64,000 bases of DNA from Paragyromitra xinjiangensis (taxonomy: Eukaryota > Ascomycota > Pezizomycetes > Pezizales > Discinaceae): the NCBI GenBank assembly GCA_038503065.1, contig JBCAMK010000001.1:992001-1056000 (forward strand), read 5' to 3'. A model generated the notes under the pieces. The model did no database searches. It was given only the letters and a program-made list of their open reading frames with translations, and was not told the DNA's origin. The translations under genes and the position numbers were made by a program. Shown one piece after another: positions 38,464 to 50,286 of this stretch; positions within the stretch are counted from its first letter, which is position 1, and the number at the start of each line of letters is the position of its first letter.

Positions 38464-39128
38464 ATGATTGGCTACTCCTGGTCCAAGTCCCTCCACTCCC
38501 GAAAACCCTGCAACGAAAACAGCCCATACCCAATCGTCAACCCCAAACTATACGCATCCCTCGGATCAATCTTCACATCCTCCGTCAGCCCCAACGTCAC
38601 ATACGCAGCCCGTCGTGTAGCTATTCTAGCTAAGCGTGGTCGCGCTAGTAAGTCCAACTTCGAACGATTACTTACCCAACCGCCATGCCCAGAACCAGCG
38701 GAAATCGATCCGTTCTTTTGGGAATCGAGTCTGCTGTTTCAGGACGATACCGAGGCGGAAGTTGTCGATAATACGTTCTCTTGTCAGAAACTGTATATTG
38801 ATGGTAGGGATAAGAATAAGGCGATGGAAATGCGTCGTGCTAAGAGGAAGATGCATAAATGGTCACTTGCTAAGAATTTCCCGTTGGAGGATCGACTTGC
38901 AGAGGTGGTTGCTTTGGGGAAGTCGAGAGATCGTGTCAGAGACAGGATTGCTGAGTTGATGGAGGAGGAAGAGAGGGTGAGGAGGTTGGATAGGGAGCAG
39001 AGGGAAGCATTGGACTTGAAGGTCAACGGTATGTTCTGGTATTACCTTATGATGGGAATTTTGACTTTTGACTTGAATTCTTACTTATTTGTGGGATAGA
39101 TATGTTGGAGGAGATGATGGCGGGGTAG
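38464..39128 (+). CDS. Unknown basic protein with C-terminal coiled coil
   Basis: Exon 1 is 38464-39028 and exon 2 is 39100-39128 (GTATGT...TAG), giving 197 residues. The N-terminal half is uncharged to basic. The middle carries AEIDPFFWESSLLFQDD, and a lysine/arginine-rich block RRAKRKMHKWS follows. The C-terminal 60 residues form a charged helical stretch (RDRIAELMEEEERVRRLDRE) likely to be a coiled coil. No family is recognised. Coding-strand composition changes from C-rich at the 5' end to G-rich at the 3' end, as in several neighbours. It lies 350 bp upstream of CTF18 on the same strand. Confidence 0.7.
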
Positions 39129-39479
39129 TTTATGAGTGTTGGTGTGCAAAGTTCCTTATTGGAATTAGGGGTTCTCTCCCTTTTTGGTTTCTATGGGCTT
39201 CTCACGGGTTAGGTTTTTATGAGTAGTCTAAATTATAGGACTGTAATGTTATAATGTATGGCTTATTGGAAGTGACAGGAGTGCCAAAGAATTAAATCGG
39301 GTGGAGAAAATGCAGTGTGCATCGTCTGCGTTCAGATTGTCGAGTGATAAATTATGAAAATCTTATCAGATCATCACCTCCAACGCGTCTTTCGCACTTT
39401 AGCGACGCGTTTCAACTTTCCTTGAAAACTCCCATCCACTCAGGTTCGCGACAACCATCATCGCGAAACAGAATTCCGC

Positions 39480-42400
39480 ATGACAGACATCCCGTCCGAT
39501 TTCGACCCGTCAGTCTGCTTCTCTGACTACCTGCCATCCACACAACCCGAGGAGTACCCATCACTCCCATCGCCGCCTGAGGAATCGCACTCGGACGAGC
39601 TTGAGGCTATAGAGCTCGTGATCGAGGAGTCGCGACAGCGCTACGATAAAGAAGGGATTGTAATTCGACATCGACAACTGAATCCAGGACCTGCATTTAG
39701 GAGTAGCTCTTTACCGCCTCGTAAGTTGTCCGCTCAATTTATTCTTGGGGTGTTTGGCTTTGGGGTTTGGTTATTCTGTGATCACAGCTTTGGGTGGACG
39801 CGTTAAGTGGATTTAGAACATGAACTAGAAGGTTGCTAACAAGGAAATCGCAGTAACCCCAACCCGGAAAGATTCAAAGAGACGGGGCCGTTGGGATCCA
39901 GACACCTCTTCGCCTTTCCGAGAAATCTATTCAGACGCTACAATCCTGGAATCCTCGTTTACTGGACGGTCATCCCCACCTGTGCTATCTTCGCCGGCAC
40001 ATCGAACGCCTACGGCGAAAATGACAATTGAGTCTTCAATGCTTTCTTACCCTCGTTCTTCACCTCCGCCTCGAGCCGCCCCTCCTGCGAAAAGACAGAA
40101 GACCATCTCAGCAGACGACGATGACGGCGAAGACTTCAATTACCCTGACTCTGACGAGGAGGCTATGGCGAGCCAAGGGTGGGGTGATAACGACGGGGAA
40201 GGATTTCTTCTACCTGTGTCTGAGCCTAGGCAAGAAGAAACCGAGAAAACCCCGACCGCACCTCCTGCGAAACCAATCTTTAACCTACCTCTATCAGGTG
40301 GACTATTCAGCAAGAAGTTCACCCCCTCAAACAAATTATCCTTCGGCTTCAATCCCCCGGAGAAAGATTCTGCAACTGGCAATTCATCGACTCCGCCAAT
40401 ATCTATACTACGGACCTTCCGAGCATCGGTGACCCCACCACCGAGACTTCCCTCTCCAGGCGCGGATGCTTTCGAGCGATTCCAGAATACAATAACACCG
40501 GCGCCGAAACTGAAGCCATTTACAGCCCCTTCACCGCCTGCGTCTGCACTGGGATCTACATACCTCCCTGTCGTGACCTCCTCCGGCGAGACCTTCCGGA
40601 TTCGCCAGAAGCCACCGAGGATTTATAGTACGAGGGATCACTCCTCTTACATGGCTTCCTACCTTGAGGACTCCTCTGAAGGTACCTCGGGATCTATGAA
40701 GAAGAGTTACTACGGCGTCGATATCTCCTCCCTGCTGGAAGACTATAAAACCGAGAAACGCAACTCCAAAGCCAAGCGACAAGCTGCTGAAAGTAAAGCC
40801 GGAGACGGCACCATGCATGCCGCTATGAACCCGGTTCAGGAAACAGCAGAACTCGCCTCGAAGCCAGCTGGGAAAACGCTCTTATGGAGTGAGAAATACC
40901 GCGCGAAGCGTTTCACAGACTTGGTGGGTGACGAGCGTACACATCGTCAGGTACTCCGCTGGTTCAAGTGCTGGGATAAAATTGTGTTCCCGTCTGCCGG
41001 GAAACAAATAAAGAAAAAAGACGACGAGGAAGAAGTGCGCGAGATGCGGAAGATCCTGCTTATACATGGGCCGCCTGGACTTGGTAAAACAACACTGGCA
41101 CATGTAGCGGCCAAACAGGCAGGGTATGAAGTCGTTGAGGTTAACGCTTCCGATGATAGGAGTGCGGGGGTGGTGAAGGGGAGGATTAAGGATATTCTTA
41201 GCAATGAGGGCGTGAAGAGTATGGGTATGAAGACGGGCGGGAGCACATGCGTGTCGTTGGGGAAACCGGTGTGTTTGGTGGTTGATGAAATCGATGGTGT
41301 TACTGGTGGCGGCGCATCGAATGAGGGCGGTTTCGTTAAGGCGCTTATCGACCTGGTTATCGCGGACCAGAAAGCTGATAATGTTGCAACGGGGGTTACG
41401 AGGAAGAAGAGGGGGAAGAAGGGGGATATATTTAGGCTTCAGAGGCCCATTGTGGCGATTTGTAATGATCTCTATGCACCGGCCCTGAAGATGCTTCGGC
41501 CGCTTGCGGAGATCGTGCATATGCGGAAGCCGCCTGCTGGGTTGATGGTTGGGAGGTTAAAGTCTGTTCTGGTGAACGAGGGGTTTAGGGTTGAGGATGG
41601 TGCGGTTAGGAGGTTGGTTGAGTTGTCTTGTATGGGCCAAGGTGCGGGATCGAGTAGAGCGGGAGGTGACATGAGGGCTGCTATGGTGGGGTGTGAGTGG
41701 ATTGCTTGTCGGCTGCGGGCTGCAGCTGAGGAAGAAAAGGATGCTGCTAAGTTAAAGAAGGAGAAGCGGTATCTGACGAGGAAGATAGTGGAGGAGGAGT
41801 TTGGAGATGGAGGGTTAGGGGATACTGATGGGAAGGGTGGTGGGGGAGGTAGGGGGAGTGTGAGAGAGGCGGTTGAGAGGGTGTTCTATGTGGAGAAAGA
41901 ACCAAGTAGGGGGAAAGACGCTGGGAAGAAAACTTCGAGTATGGAAAAGTTAAGGGTAATCGTGGAGGGGCTGGGCGAGTTTGATAAGATCATTACGGAT
42001 TGCTTCACTACTTATCCTACACGGCCGTTCAACGACGACCCGTTCCTTACAAAACCAAACGCTGCATACGAGTGGCTCTGGTTCTCAGATCTACTTTCGA
42101 GTCGTGTCTTTGAGGAGCAGGCTTATGAGCTCTCTGGCTATCTGTCATCGCCTATCCTCGCTTTCCATAATCTCTTTTCCAGCTCGACGAGGCAGAAGGC
42201 ATCAACTGGGAAATACAACAACAATCGAGGTGACGATGGTGAAGAAGAGGAAGTAGCACCTTTCACAGGACCGCAGGCAGAATGGGAAGTCAGAGAGTGC
42301 ATGAAGGAGAATAAAGCACTGATACAAAGCATTCATACATCTATGAGCGGTGGAATAAGACTTCACCAAGCTTTTAAGAGTGCCGAAACAGTCGCTATGG

Positions 42401-43120
42401 AGCTGGCACCTTGGGTTAGTAAAATATTATCACCAAGTATAAAGCCAATTGTTGTGGGTGGGTCTGGGCCTGAAGGCGGTGTTGCTAGTGTTAGAAGGGA
42501 TTGGGAGAAGAAGCTTGTGGTGAGAGGTGTACAGGTTATGGTGGGGATGGGGATTGAGTTTGAGAAGGTTAAGGTTGAAGGTATAGGTGGAGGTGGGAAT
42601 TATAGTTGGGTCTATAGGATGGAGCCGTAAGTTCAACCTCGTTATTCTGGTGTGCTATGGAAATGCTAATGGTCTGGTTAGTCCTCTTGATTCTCTATCT
42701 GTGTTCCGCACATGTACAGCCACTGCTGGTGAAACCGTGGTGGCACCAATCCGCTACGCTGTCCGCCAGGTCCTCGATCAAGCGTGTAAGAAGGAGATTT
42801 TACTGCAAGGAGAGGCTGCTCGTCAAGCACGCATGGGCACTACCAATGACACACCTCAGCTCAAACGAGACAAAAGCATGGCGGCTAGCCTCGAAAATGT
42901 ACTAAAGAGGAAAAAGAACGAAGTCAAGAAGGATTTCTTTGGACGGATTGTTGTCATCGAAGACGAGCCGAAAGACGATGAGGAAGAAGGTGGTGGTAAG
43001 AGGAAGAAGGCTAAGGGAGAGGAGTCGAAGGAAACTGTGTGGTTGAGTTTTCATGAAGGGTTTTCGAATGCGGTTAGGAAAGGGGTTACGTTGGACGAAT
43101 TTATGAGTGGGCTAATATAG
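39480..43120 (+). CDS. CTF18: CTF18, large subunit of the alternative clamp loader Ctf18-RFC
   Basis: Replaces Rfc1 in the Ctf18-Dcc1-Ctf8 clamp loader, which loads or unloads PCNA and supports sister-chromatid cohesion and the replication checkpoint. Exons are 39480-39720, 39854-42626 and 42682-43120, giving 1150 residues. An acidic, proline-rich N-terminus leads to the AAA+ core. This opens with LLWSEKYRAKRFTDLVGDE and QVLRWFKCWD, distinctive of Ctf18. Walker A is HGPPGLGKTTLAH (about residue 486), followed by EVNASDDRS and Walker B CLVVDEIDG. RPIVAICNDLYAPALKMLRP matches the sensor-1 region. The C-terminal exon reads FRTCTATAGETVVAPIRYAV, then a basic acid-flanked linker. Near 41800 it has a glycine-rich low-complexity insert (GKGGGGGRGS). 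Confidence 0.95.
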
Positions 43121-43643
43121 TTCCTTTGTGGGATGGGCTTGCATTAATGGGCGTGCTTTTTTTTTATTTGGAGGGAGGATGCGCATGCGGTGGGTGTTTC
43201 TTGGACTAGAGAATCTTAGGTAGTGTAAAAAGTGGGTGCGTGTTTTATAGGAATGTGTGGCTTTTGCTCTGTAGAACTGTTAATAAGATCCCATTAGTGG
43301 GGTGGTTGCAGGACTCTTTTCTTAAGTTGAGGGGTACATTTGTGGGGTTTCATCACTAGGATGCGTGTAATAAGCGGTATCTTCGTGGGCTCTTTCCTTT
43401 CCTGGTCTTTCTAGGGTTGAACGGGATGTGAGACGAAAGGGTTGCAAGTATGTGTAATTGCTCGATTGTGTATATGTATAAAATATTAGTAGCTCGAAAT
43501 TAAATCGGTTAGGTTCGAATGGGCGGTACAAGTCAAATGTAGGTGATGGCTGGCCTTCAGAAACCAATCCATTCTACGTTTTGTCTGTAGGGTAATCAAC
43601 TAATGAGTGGTCAACTCCCTTTCAAGTCACAGGGCCATGACGT

Positions 43644-44150
43644 AGAATTCACCGACGGCTCTTGGCACGCTTTTTGTTAAATAGCCCACCAAACCCACCC
43701 TTCCCTTAAATCTTCACAGTCCTTCCCAACCTCGGGATTGGACCACTCTTTCACCTCCATGATTGAGATTTATCATTATTACGGTGTTTATCACCTCGTG
43801 GATCCAGCACCGTATCACGCCGCACCTCAAGACGTCGTGCCTCTTGCTAGGGTGTCGGTTAGAGTTTGTAAATTTCGTGGAGCTAGCACGGGTCACGCTG
43901 CACCTCAAGACGTCGTGCCTCTTGCTAGGGTGTTGGTTAGAGATTTTAAATATTGTGGATCCAGCACACCACACGTCTTTTGTCGTGTTTCCCTGGGCCT
44001 CAAGACGTTGTGCCTCTTGCTAGGGTGCCAGGGAATAATTTTTGGAAATTCATGGCCTCTGGTCTTGACTGTGTTGCTGGTATTACACTACCTCCAGTTA
44101 ACACTTGGCTTTTTTTTCATTGTCTGCCTGGCTGTTATGCGAGGGGATAA
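43644..44150 (+). repeat. Dispersed repeat, copy 1 (second copy at 62428)
   Basis: About 507 bp that aligns end to end, with scattered differences, to 62428-62920. It begins AGAATTC-CCGACGG and ends GCTGTTATGCGAGGGGAT. Inside are three tandem modules starting CCTCAAGACG at 43825, 43903 and 43998, spaced 78 and 95 bp. Each includes GTGCCTCTTGCTAGGGTG. Flanking sequences differ between the copies, which marks a mobile or duplicated unit. No transposase, terminal inverted repeat or poly-A is visible. Confidence 0.85.
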
Positions 44151-44627
44151 AGAAATGATTTGTGCGATGATAATTAATTCGATGATTGGAGCTTGAGCTT
44201 AGAGTTTACCTTCATCATATCTTTGACCCATTGCTGAAGGGACCCGCTTATTGGTGGTCCACCCGCTGTGGCAATTATTGGAATATTTAGTATGCTATTT
44301 CTCAAGGCTAGTGAGATACGCCAGTCATATTCCTACAGCTTATTTGGTGTTCATGATATGACTCAGGTTAGACTCGGGTAACTAACCGTATGTACTATAG
44401 CTACTCAAGACCAACTTCTATCGCCCCTCCAGCAAGTGCTGTTCCTTCTATTAAATAGCGTTCCTTCTATATATTCAATAGGTGCCTCGCTGTCATTTTC
44501 TTTATAACCTTAATTCCTGTGAGATCTGTGGTTTCCACCTCTGTTTCTCAAGTACTCTCTCTACTTACCACTAATTTTTCCAAGCCATCTTTTTTATTGA
44601 TTTTATTCAACTGTACGTCTTGCGGAA

Positions 44628-46103
44628 ATGTCGCTTGAGATCCTCCCAAATGAGCTTCTCCGCTTGGTAGCTGGATATCTTGGAGCAAAGGATCTTAACG
44701 CACTCCTCCGTACGAATAAGTTTTTCGTTCAACTCCTGACAGCCCAACTCCATAGTTTTGCAGCGCAAAATGTGGGTGGATGGTCTGCACTCAGTTGGGC
44801 CGCTAGTAAAGGACATGAATCGTTGGTGCGTCTACTTCTCTCACAAGAGCCGCGGGTGGATGTAAATTTCCACGATATCGGCTTTGAGGGTGAAACGACA
44901 GCGCTTCACCAGACTGCAGTACATGGATATGCAAGGATAACAAAACTTCTACTGGAAAATGGAGCTGATGTTGAGTCTCAAGTCTTCATGGGATCAACTG
45001 CGCTTCACTTGGGGGTGCGATACGGGCATGAGCCGGTCGTTAGGGTCCTGCTGGAAAACGGAGCGAATCCAAATGCTGTGGGTGGGTATCAAAGGACGCC
45101 GCTTCAGATGGCCATGGTTTCCCGGAGTACTTTGGAGAGTCGCTATTCACGGAGTAAAATTATAGAAGTTAAGAATGAAAGCAGGGCTAGGAAGATTCGG
45201 CAGAAAGTAGAGCAGGCGACATTAGCGATAGTAAGGACTCTTTTGGAGTACGGGGCTGATATTCGTACCCGGGATGTGGGAGGGAGGACGATACTTCATC
45301 TGGCGGTTAGCTATGCGAGGGAATGGGGGGAATTTGATACTGTTCCTAGACTACTGTTGGATTCTGGGGCCGAAGTTGGTGTTGTGGATGACTATGGATG
45401 GTCAGAGTTACAGACGGCGATATACCATGGCCACACAACCCTAGTAAATCTATTACTAGAAGGAAATATTGACCTTGAAAGTCCAGCTGAACGAAAACCA
45501 CTTCATCTAGCGGTGCGGCTTGGGAAACTAGAGATTGTTAAATCTTTACTGGAGAAGGGGGCCAACGCCAGGGCACGGGATCAAGACGGAAAAACTATAC
45601 TTCATCGCGCGGCTTTGTGTGGCTGTAGTAGCCCGGACGAATATCAACCAAAGATTGAGCAAGAAGTGAAATTAGAGTTGGTCAGCCTGTTTTTGCATAA
45701 GGAAGTCGATATCAACGCTCAGGACGCTGATGGGTGTACTGCACTCCATTATGCGATCTCTGCTAAAGATCCAGCAACTGTTAGCTTGCTTCTAGGGCAT
45801 AGGGCTGGAGCTAATTTTGAGATCCAGAATCATAAAGGAAGGCGTCCACTCCACTATGCGGCAAGGGTAGGCTGTGTTTTGGCAGTTAAGGCGCTATTAG
45901 GTAAATCGGCTCAAGTTGATGTACGAGATGTGGAGGGCCATACTCCTCTTGATCTCACGTATCCCATCGACTGTAGCAACCAAATTTGGAGCCCAAACGG
46001 GCTCCGATTTGGACCACGTTACATTATTTTGCCGCTTGATTCTCAACCACTCAGCAAAGTCATGTCATTTCGGGTTCAGGGTAGTGCTAAAATAATAGAA
46101 TGA
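44628..46103 (+). CDS. F-box / ankyrin-repeat protein, 3' end supplied by a transposon
   Basis: The N-terminus MSLEILPNELLRLVAGYLGA, with a following LNALLRTNKFF, is an F-box-type motif that would bind Skp1 of an SCF ubiquitin ligase. About ten ankyrin repeats follow (ETTALHQTAVHGYARITKLLLENGADV is cut here to TALHQTAVHGYARITKLLL; later DGKTILHRAAL and GRRPLHYAARVG), which would bind a substrate. It is a single exon. The last ankyrin motif, VEGHTPLDLT, is cut at 45960. From there to the stop the 47 codons belong to the terminal repeat region of the adjacent piggyBac-like element, so the natural C-terminus is lost or replaced. Whether the chimeric protein is made is unknown. Confidence 0.8.
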   Translation: MSLEILPNELLRLVAGYLGAKDLNALLRTNKFFVQLLTAQLHSFAAQNVGGWSALSWAASKGHESLVRLLLSQEPRVDVNFHDIGFEGETTALHQTAVHGYARITKLLLENGADVESQVFMGSTALHLGVRYGHEPVVRVLLENGANPNAVGGYQRTPLQMAMVSRSTLESRYSRSKIIEVKNESRARKIRQKVEQATLAIVRTLLEYGADIRTRDVGGRTILHLAVSYAREWGEFDTVPRLLLDSGAEVGVVDDYGWSELQTAIYHGHTTLVNLLLEGNIDLESPAERKPLHLAVRLGKLEIVKSLLEKGANARARDQDGKTILHRAALCGCSSPDEYQPKIEQEVKLELVSLFLHKEVDINAQDADGCTALHYAISAKDPATVSLLLGHRAGANFEIQNHKGRRPLHYAARVGCVLAVKALLGKSAQVDVRDVEGHTPLDLTYPIDCSNQIWSPNGLRFGPRYIILPLDSQPLSKVMSFRVQGSAKIIE

Positions 46104-48268
46104 TACATTGATTGGGGGAGCAAAAGCTTAGGGGCATGCTGTGATGTGATAAATAGCTGCGGAAAATCCGCATTTTTTACATACTAATTCCTCCCACATC
46201 AACAACTACATCTACTTAAGCACACAATGGCTGAAAGAACCCTTCGCCCCCGTTCCCTTAATTCTACATATATTTCACCTCCATCTGACCACTTATCCCC
46301 TTCTCCTAAACCCTCCACATCAAAACCAAAGCCCTCCAAGTCCAAGCGATCGTCGGTCATCAAAAATCACTCGGTGGCCCCGGTAGTCGCAGCAGCCACA
46401 AAAGTATCACAGAACCTTCAATCCACGCTTCCTACGGCTCCGCTATTTTCACCTCTACGTCACTCTAAGCCTCTGCGCGATGCTCAGAATGTCCTGCCAC
46501 GTCGGATCAGCCAGGCTGATGTTATTGAGCCGGGTACAATTGTCAACTTGTTTTTCACAGAGGGGTTGATGACCGAGATGACAAAAAACACCAATCTTTA
46601 CGCTGAAAGGAAGCGTGCTGCAATAGTAGCCCAGGAAGAAGATACTGGTGACATGGAGGGTAGAGATTGGTATCCTGTTGTGTTGGCAGAATTAAGGTGT
46701 TGGATTGGAATAATTATTTATATGGGGGTATGTAAGATGCCAGCGGTTGAGGATTACTGGAAACACGATGGACTGTACCCCTTGCATCATATACGCGACT
46801 ACATGAGCTTAACTCGGTTTCAACAAATACGTCGCTACTTCCACGTTGCGCATCCTGATTCGCCAAAGGAAACAGCAGAAGGGCGACGCCTTTGGCACGC
46901 CAAAGTTGATCCAATTCTTGATCAACTTCGAACCTCCTCACGCACATACCGTGCCCCTGCTTCACAATTGGCATTAGATGAAGCCATGATTCGGTGTACT
47001 GGGCATTCTAAAGATACATACAAAATGCCCAATAAACCAATTGATCAGGGGTTCAAATTCCATTGTCTCGCATTTGGGGGTTACATCTATGATTTTCATC
47101 CAACGTCAAATCAGTGTGGTCCTGATCCCATTCCCTCTTCAAAATTTCCGGAGGTCAATGATATGAGCACAACTAGCCAACTTGTATTTGACATGATACA
47201 ACACAACTGCTCCACCCCTGAATCCGATCAGTCATTTAATGTATTCCTTGACAATTTCTACGTCAACCTCCCACTATTTGCTGCTCTTAGAAAGCGGCTA
47301 GGTGTTGGTGCTTGTGGTACTGCTAGGACCAACTCCAAGGACTTCCCATCAGAGCTTGCAGTACCAAAGAATGCGAAGCTTGACTATCACTTTAAGACTG
47401 GCATTGTGAAGAACAATGTGGCTGTCATTTTGTGGATGGATAGTGCGCCAGTATGTGTCATGACTACAATTCATCATGTTAAGGGTCGTCATGCAGGAAT
47501 CATGAAAGCACGCAAAAAACCCGGACCCAAATCTACCAATGCTAGTGGGGTACGGAAATCCAAGCTATGGAAAGAAGGAGAGTGGGTAGTAGTACTGGAA
47601 ATACCTCGGGCTATCAATGACTACAACTATCATATGAATGGTGTGGATGTGGCAGATCAACTGCGCTCCTACTATGAGACACATATGATTTCTCGGCGGA
47701 CCTGGTACCCAATTTTCTTCTGGGCCCTTGACACAGCTCTAGTTAATGCTTATATTATCTATAAAGATTGCCCACAAGGACAACAAAATATTGAGCATAA
47801 GGACTTCCGGATGGAGGCTGCATGGGGAATGATCTTGGGGTGGAAAGGTGGTAGTAGACAGAGTTTAAGTAGAAAGTGAAAGCAGCTTGGAAGTAGTTCT
47901 GAAGAACTACTGACAACGACTAAGCGGCTGTGTTATGTTACCTCTGGCACACGCAAGCCACGATCTGATGGATCTGGCGCGCATATTCCTGTACATATCG
48001 ATGGGCGACAGGACTGTGTTCATTGCAGGTGGGATCGCAAAGATGAGAAAAAAGTATTGGGGGTACGAGATATGGCAAGAACACGCTGGAAATGCGCCAC
48101 TTGTGATCTGCCACTTTGTCTGACAGCTGAGCGCAATTGTTTCATTGATTTCCATTCTTCTTAGATTCATTCAGTATTTTTTGTAGCTCTTAAAAATAAA
48201 TAATGTTCGTTGTTGCGTTGTAATTTTAGAGCCTGAATGGGCTCCAACTCGCTACAGTCGATGGGATA
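45960..48268 (+). mobile_element. piggyBac-like DNA transposon, 2.3 kb
   Basis: The perfect inverted sequence TATCCCATCGACTGTAGC starts at 45960 on the plus strand and at 48268 on the minus strand. Both ends then carry a GGAGCCC...GGGCTC hairpin-like block (about 45989 and 48228). The 2309 bp between them hold a single piggyBac-type transposase gene, the size expected of such elements. The usual TTAA target duplication is not seen at these points, so the true termini may differ by a few bases or the target site has changed. Confidence 0.75.
46227..48164 (+). pseudogene. piggyBac-type transposase with premature TGA
   Basis: DDE transposase (DDE_Tnp_1_7). The open frame 46227-47879 encodes 550 residues. 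Candidate catalytic aspartates are in LALDEAMIRC (residue 251), VFLDNFYVNL (342) and NGVDVADQLRSYY (474/477). The helical segment SRRTWYPIFFWALDTALVNAY is cut here to RTWYPIFFWALDTALVNAY. A TGA at 47877-47879 stops translation. The same frame stays open for a further 94 codons to TAG at 48162-48164. It there encodes the family's C-terminal cysteine-rich zinc-binding domain: CVHCRW, then KCATCDLPLC, then AERNC. One nonsense change therefore separates an otherwise intact gene from its DNA-binding tail. The N-terminus is Ser/Pro/Lys-rich, as in fungal relatives. Confidence 0.88.
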
Positions 48269-48673
48269 GGTCGGATGGGGTAAACATGGTAGCGACTAGA
48301 AAGTTACTTAGGAATAGGTAGTGTGGTTGGTAGTCAAGGCTCCGGGTGGAAAGCTAGAAGTTATCACAAGAGGGGGTTGGACTTAATCGGTGGTCTCGAA
48401 TTTAATAGACTTGGGGAGATTTTGGTTTTAGTAGCTAGTCCAACAATGGCCTATCACGTTTTATTTTTGCACAATGGAGTTTTTATTTAGAGTCTTTTAA
48501 GCTGTTGATTGATAATTCATACGCGCATCCAACCATCCAGGCTATGGCGGCCCTTTTAAACTGTGATACTGAGTGTGTGAAAAAAAAGATATGTAATTGC
48601 ATTACCATACAGTCATAACCCCATGCATTTCCCGTAAATCCAAGCCAGCTAAATATACATCACATCCATCTGC

Positions 48674-50286
48674 CTAAGCCACATCTTTATGATCCCGCAG
48701 AACCTTATTCAGAGTATCCCTATGTACACAGTTCTCAAACTTAAAACTTTGAGCAATCTCATCAAGTTGTTTCTCATCCATACCCTCGAAGTGATCCGCC
48801 CACTCCTTAACCATAAACTCCGCCAGCAAGATATTACGAGAGATACGAGCAATCCTGTCTTTAAACCTCCAGACAGGTGCAGGGTACAGATTGCGATACT
48901 TGGGATCAACATTATCGGTGATGAACTTCTCGAAGGGTTCCATGACATCACGGATATGTGAGTCGTCAGCACCCCAAGCGTCGATGGCGAGGCGGAATTT
49001 CTTGTTGAGGAAGTCTTTGAAGAGTTTCATGTATGGGGTGTCGGGGGAGATGTAGACCATTCCTATTGTATAGTTAGTTATTGTTTGTTACTTTTTGGGG
49101 TGTTGGAGGTAAGCATACCTTGGTAGCCAATGTCCTTATACAGCCAGATACTCCAGCTGATCCGGTCCTCGTCATAGACTTCTAGTTGGTCTTTCAATAA
49201 TGCAATCCGGCTTTCGTTAATTTTTGGTGTCTCCTTTTCACCGTCGTACTGTGCTCTGGCATATACAGGGCCGAACTCGCCGTTCCAGATAGGGAGGTTG
49301 TTCTCCTTCATCCACTCCACCTTACGTAGGTAGCTTCTCTTAATCCTGGCTTTCTGCTCTTGGGTACCAGAGTAAACTTCCGAAGACGCTGGGAATCCGT
49401 AGTTGGAGTAGTCGTGTACAGAGTACACAGTATTCTCCCATTTCTTGCAAGTCTCCTCAACATTAAAGTGTGAGAAATCCGAAGCGAAGGTATTCCCATC
49501 CAAGAACAGAATATGATCAGGATCAATCTTCCGAATAGCAGAATACACGCGATGGTACCAAACTTGAAGTCTCTCGTGAGTAGGATCGCACGGTTCATTA
49601 AGAGGGTTATATCCAGCCATCCATGGATTACCCTTAAAGTGTGCCGCGATCTCTTCCCATAGCCATATACTCCGGTCCTGGAAATCCTTATGGGTCCAGA
49701 ACTCAGCAACGTGGTGGGCGGAGTCGGAGTGCCAGTCTCCGTTTTGGCCACCGGGGACGGTGTGCATGTCGAGGATGGTGTAGATGCCTTGTTCGGCGCA
49801 GAGGTTTACGATGCGGTCGAGCCATTTGAAGCCGGCGGGTTTGAGGACTCGTGGGTTCATGTCGTCTTCGAAGTGCCGGTAGTTGAAGGGGACGCGAATG
49901 CAGTTTAGGCCGAGGGATTTGTAGTATTTTGCGTCTGACTCGGTGAAGAAATATTCGAGGAACTGTTAATGTTAGGACTGTTGACTAGGTTGGGAAACGT
50001 ATTTGGTAGGGAGTGGGAATATACCTTATCGAAGAAGAATTGGGATTTCTCTTTTCCGATAACCTGGGCGAGTGCTTCGCGGATTTGATACTCTCGTCCT
50101 GGAAATCCAGTTATGAAGTTTTCCATGTTTGCCCATCCTCCAACACCAGCCTACAGAATTGTTAGTAACTAGGAGAGTTGGGAACCTAATTTGTGAGGGG
50201 AGACATACCCCACGCAGCAGGACTTCCTTCCCATCATTATCGACAATCTTCGTCCCAGAAACCTTTAGAATACCAGTTGGCGCCAT
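48674..50286 (-). CDS. GH5 family beta-glucanase (glucan 1,3-beta-glucosidase-like), cytosolic type
   Basis: Retaining glycoside hydrolase of family 5 that acts on beta-linked glucans. Exons are 50286-50209, 50150-50025, 49962-49119 and 49062-48674, giving 478 residues. The first junction restores LRGAGVGGWANMENFI, the typical entry strand. Further motifs are LGLNCIRVPFNYRHFED, DMHTVPGGQNGDWHSD, the acid/base glutamate in AGYNPLNEPCDP, and the nucleophile glutamate in IWNGEFGPVY. The late SWSIWLYKDIGYQGM closes the barrel. There is no signal peptide, so the enzyme appears intracellular. A C-terminal helical extension of about 120 residues follows the barrel. Exact substrate (beta-1,3- or beta-1,6-glucan) is not determined. 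Confidence 0.88.

Noticed and set aside
43738..44196. 152-codon frame with repeated PQDVVPLARV as a protein gene
   Set aside because: It lies wholly in the dispersed repeat, a second frame is equally open, and copy 2 breaks it differently, so it is better seen as repeat DNA.
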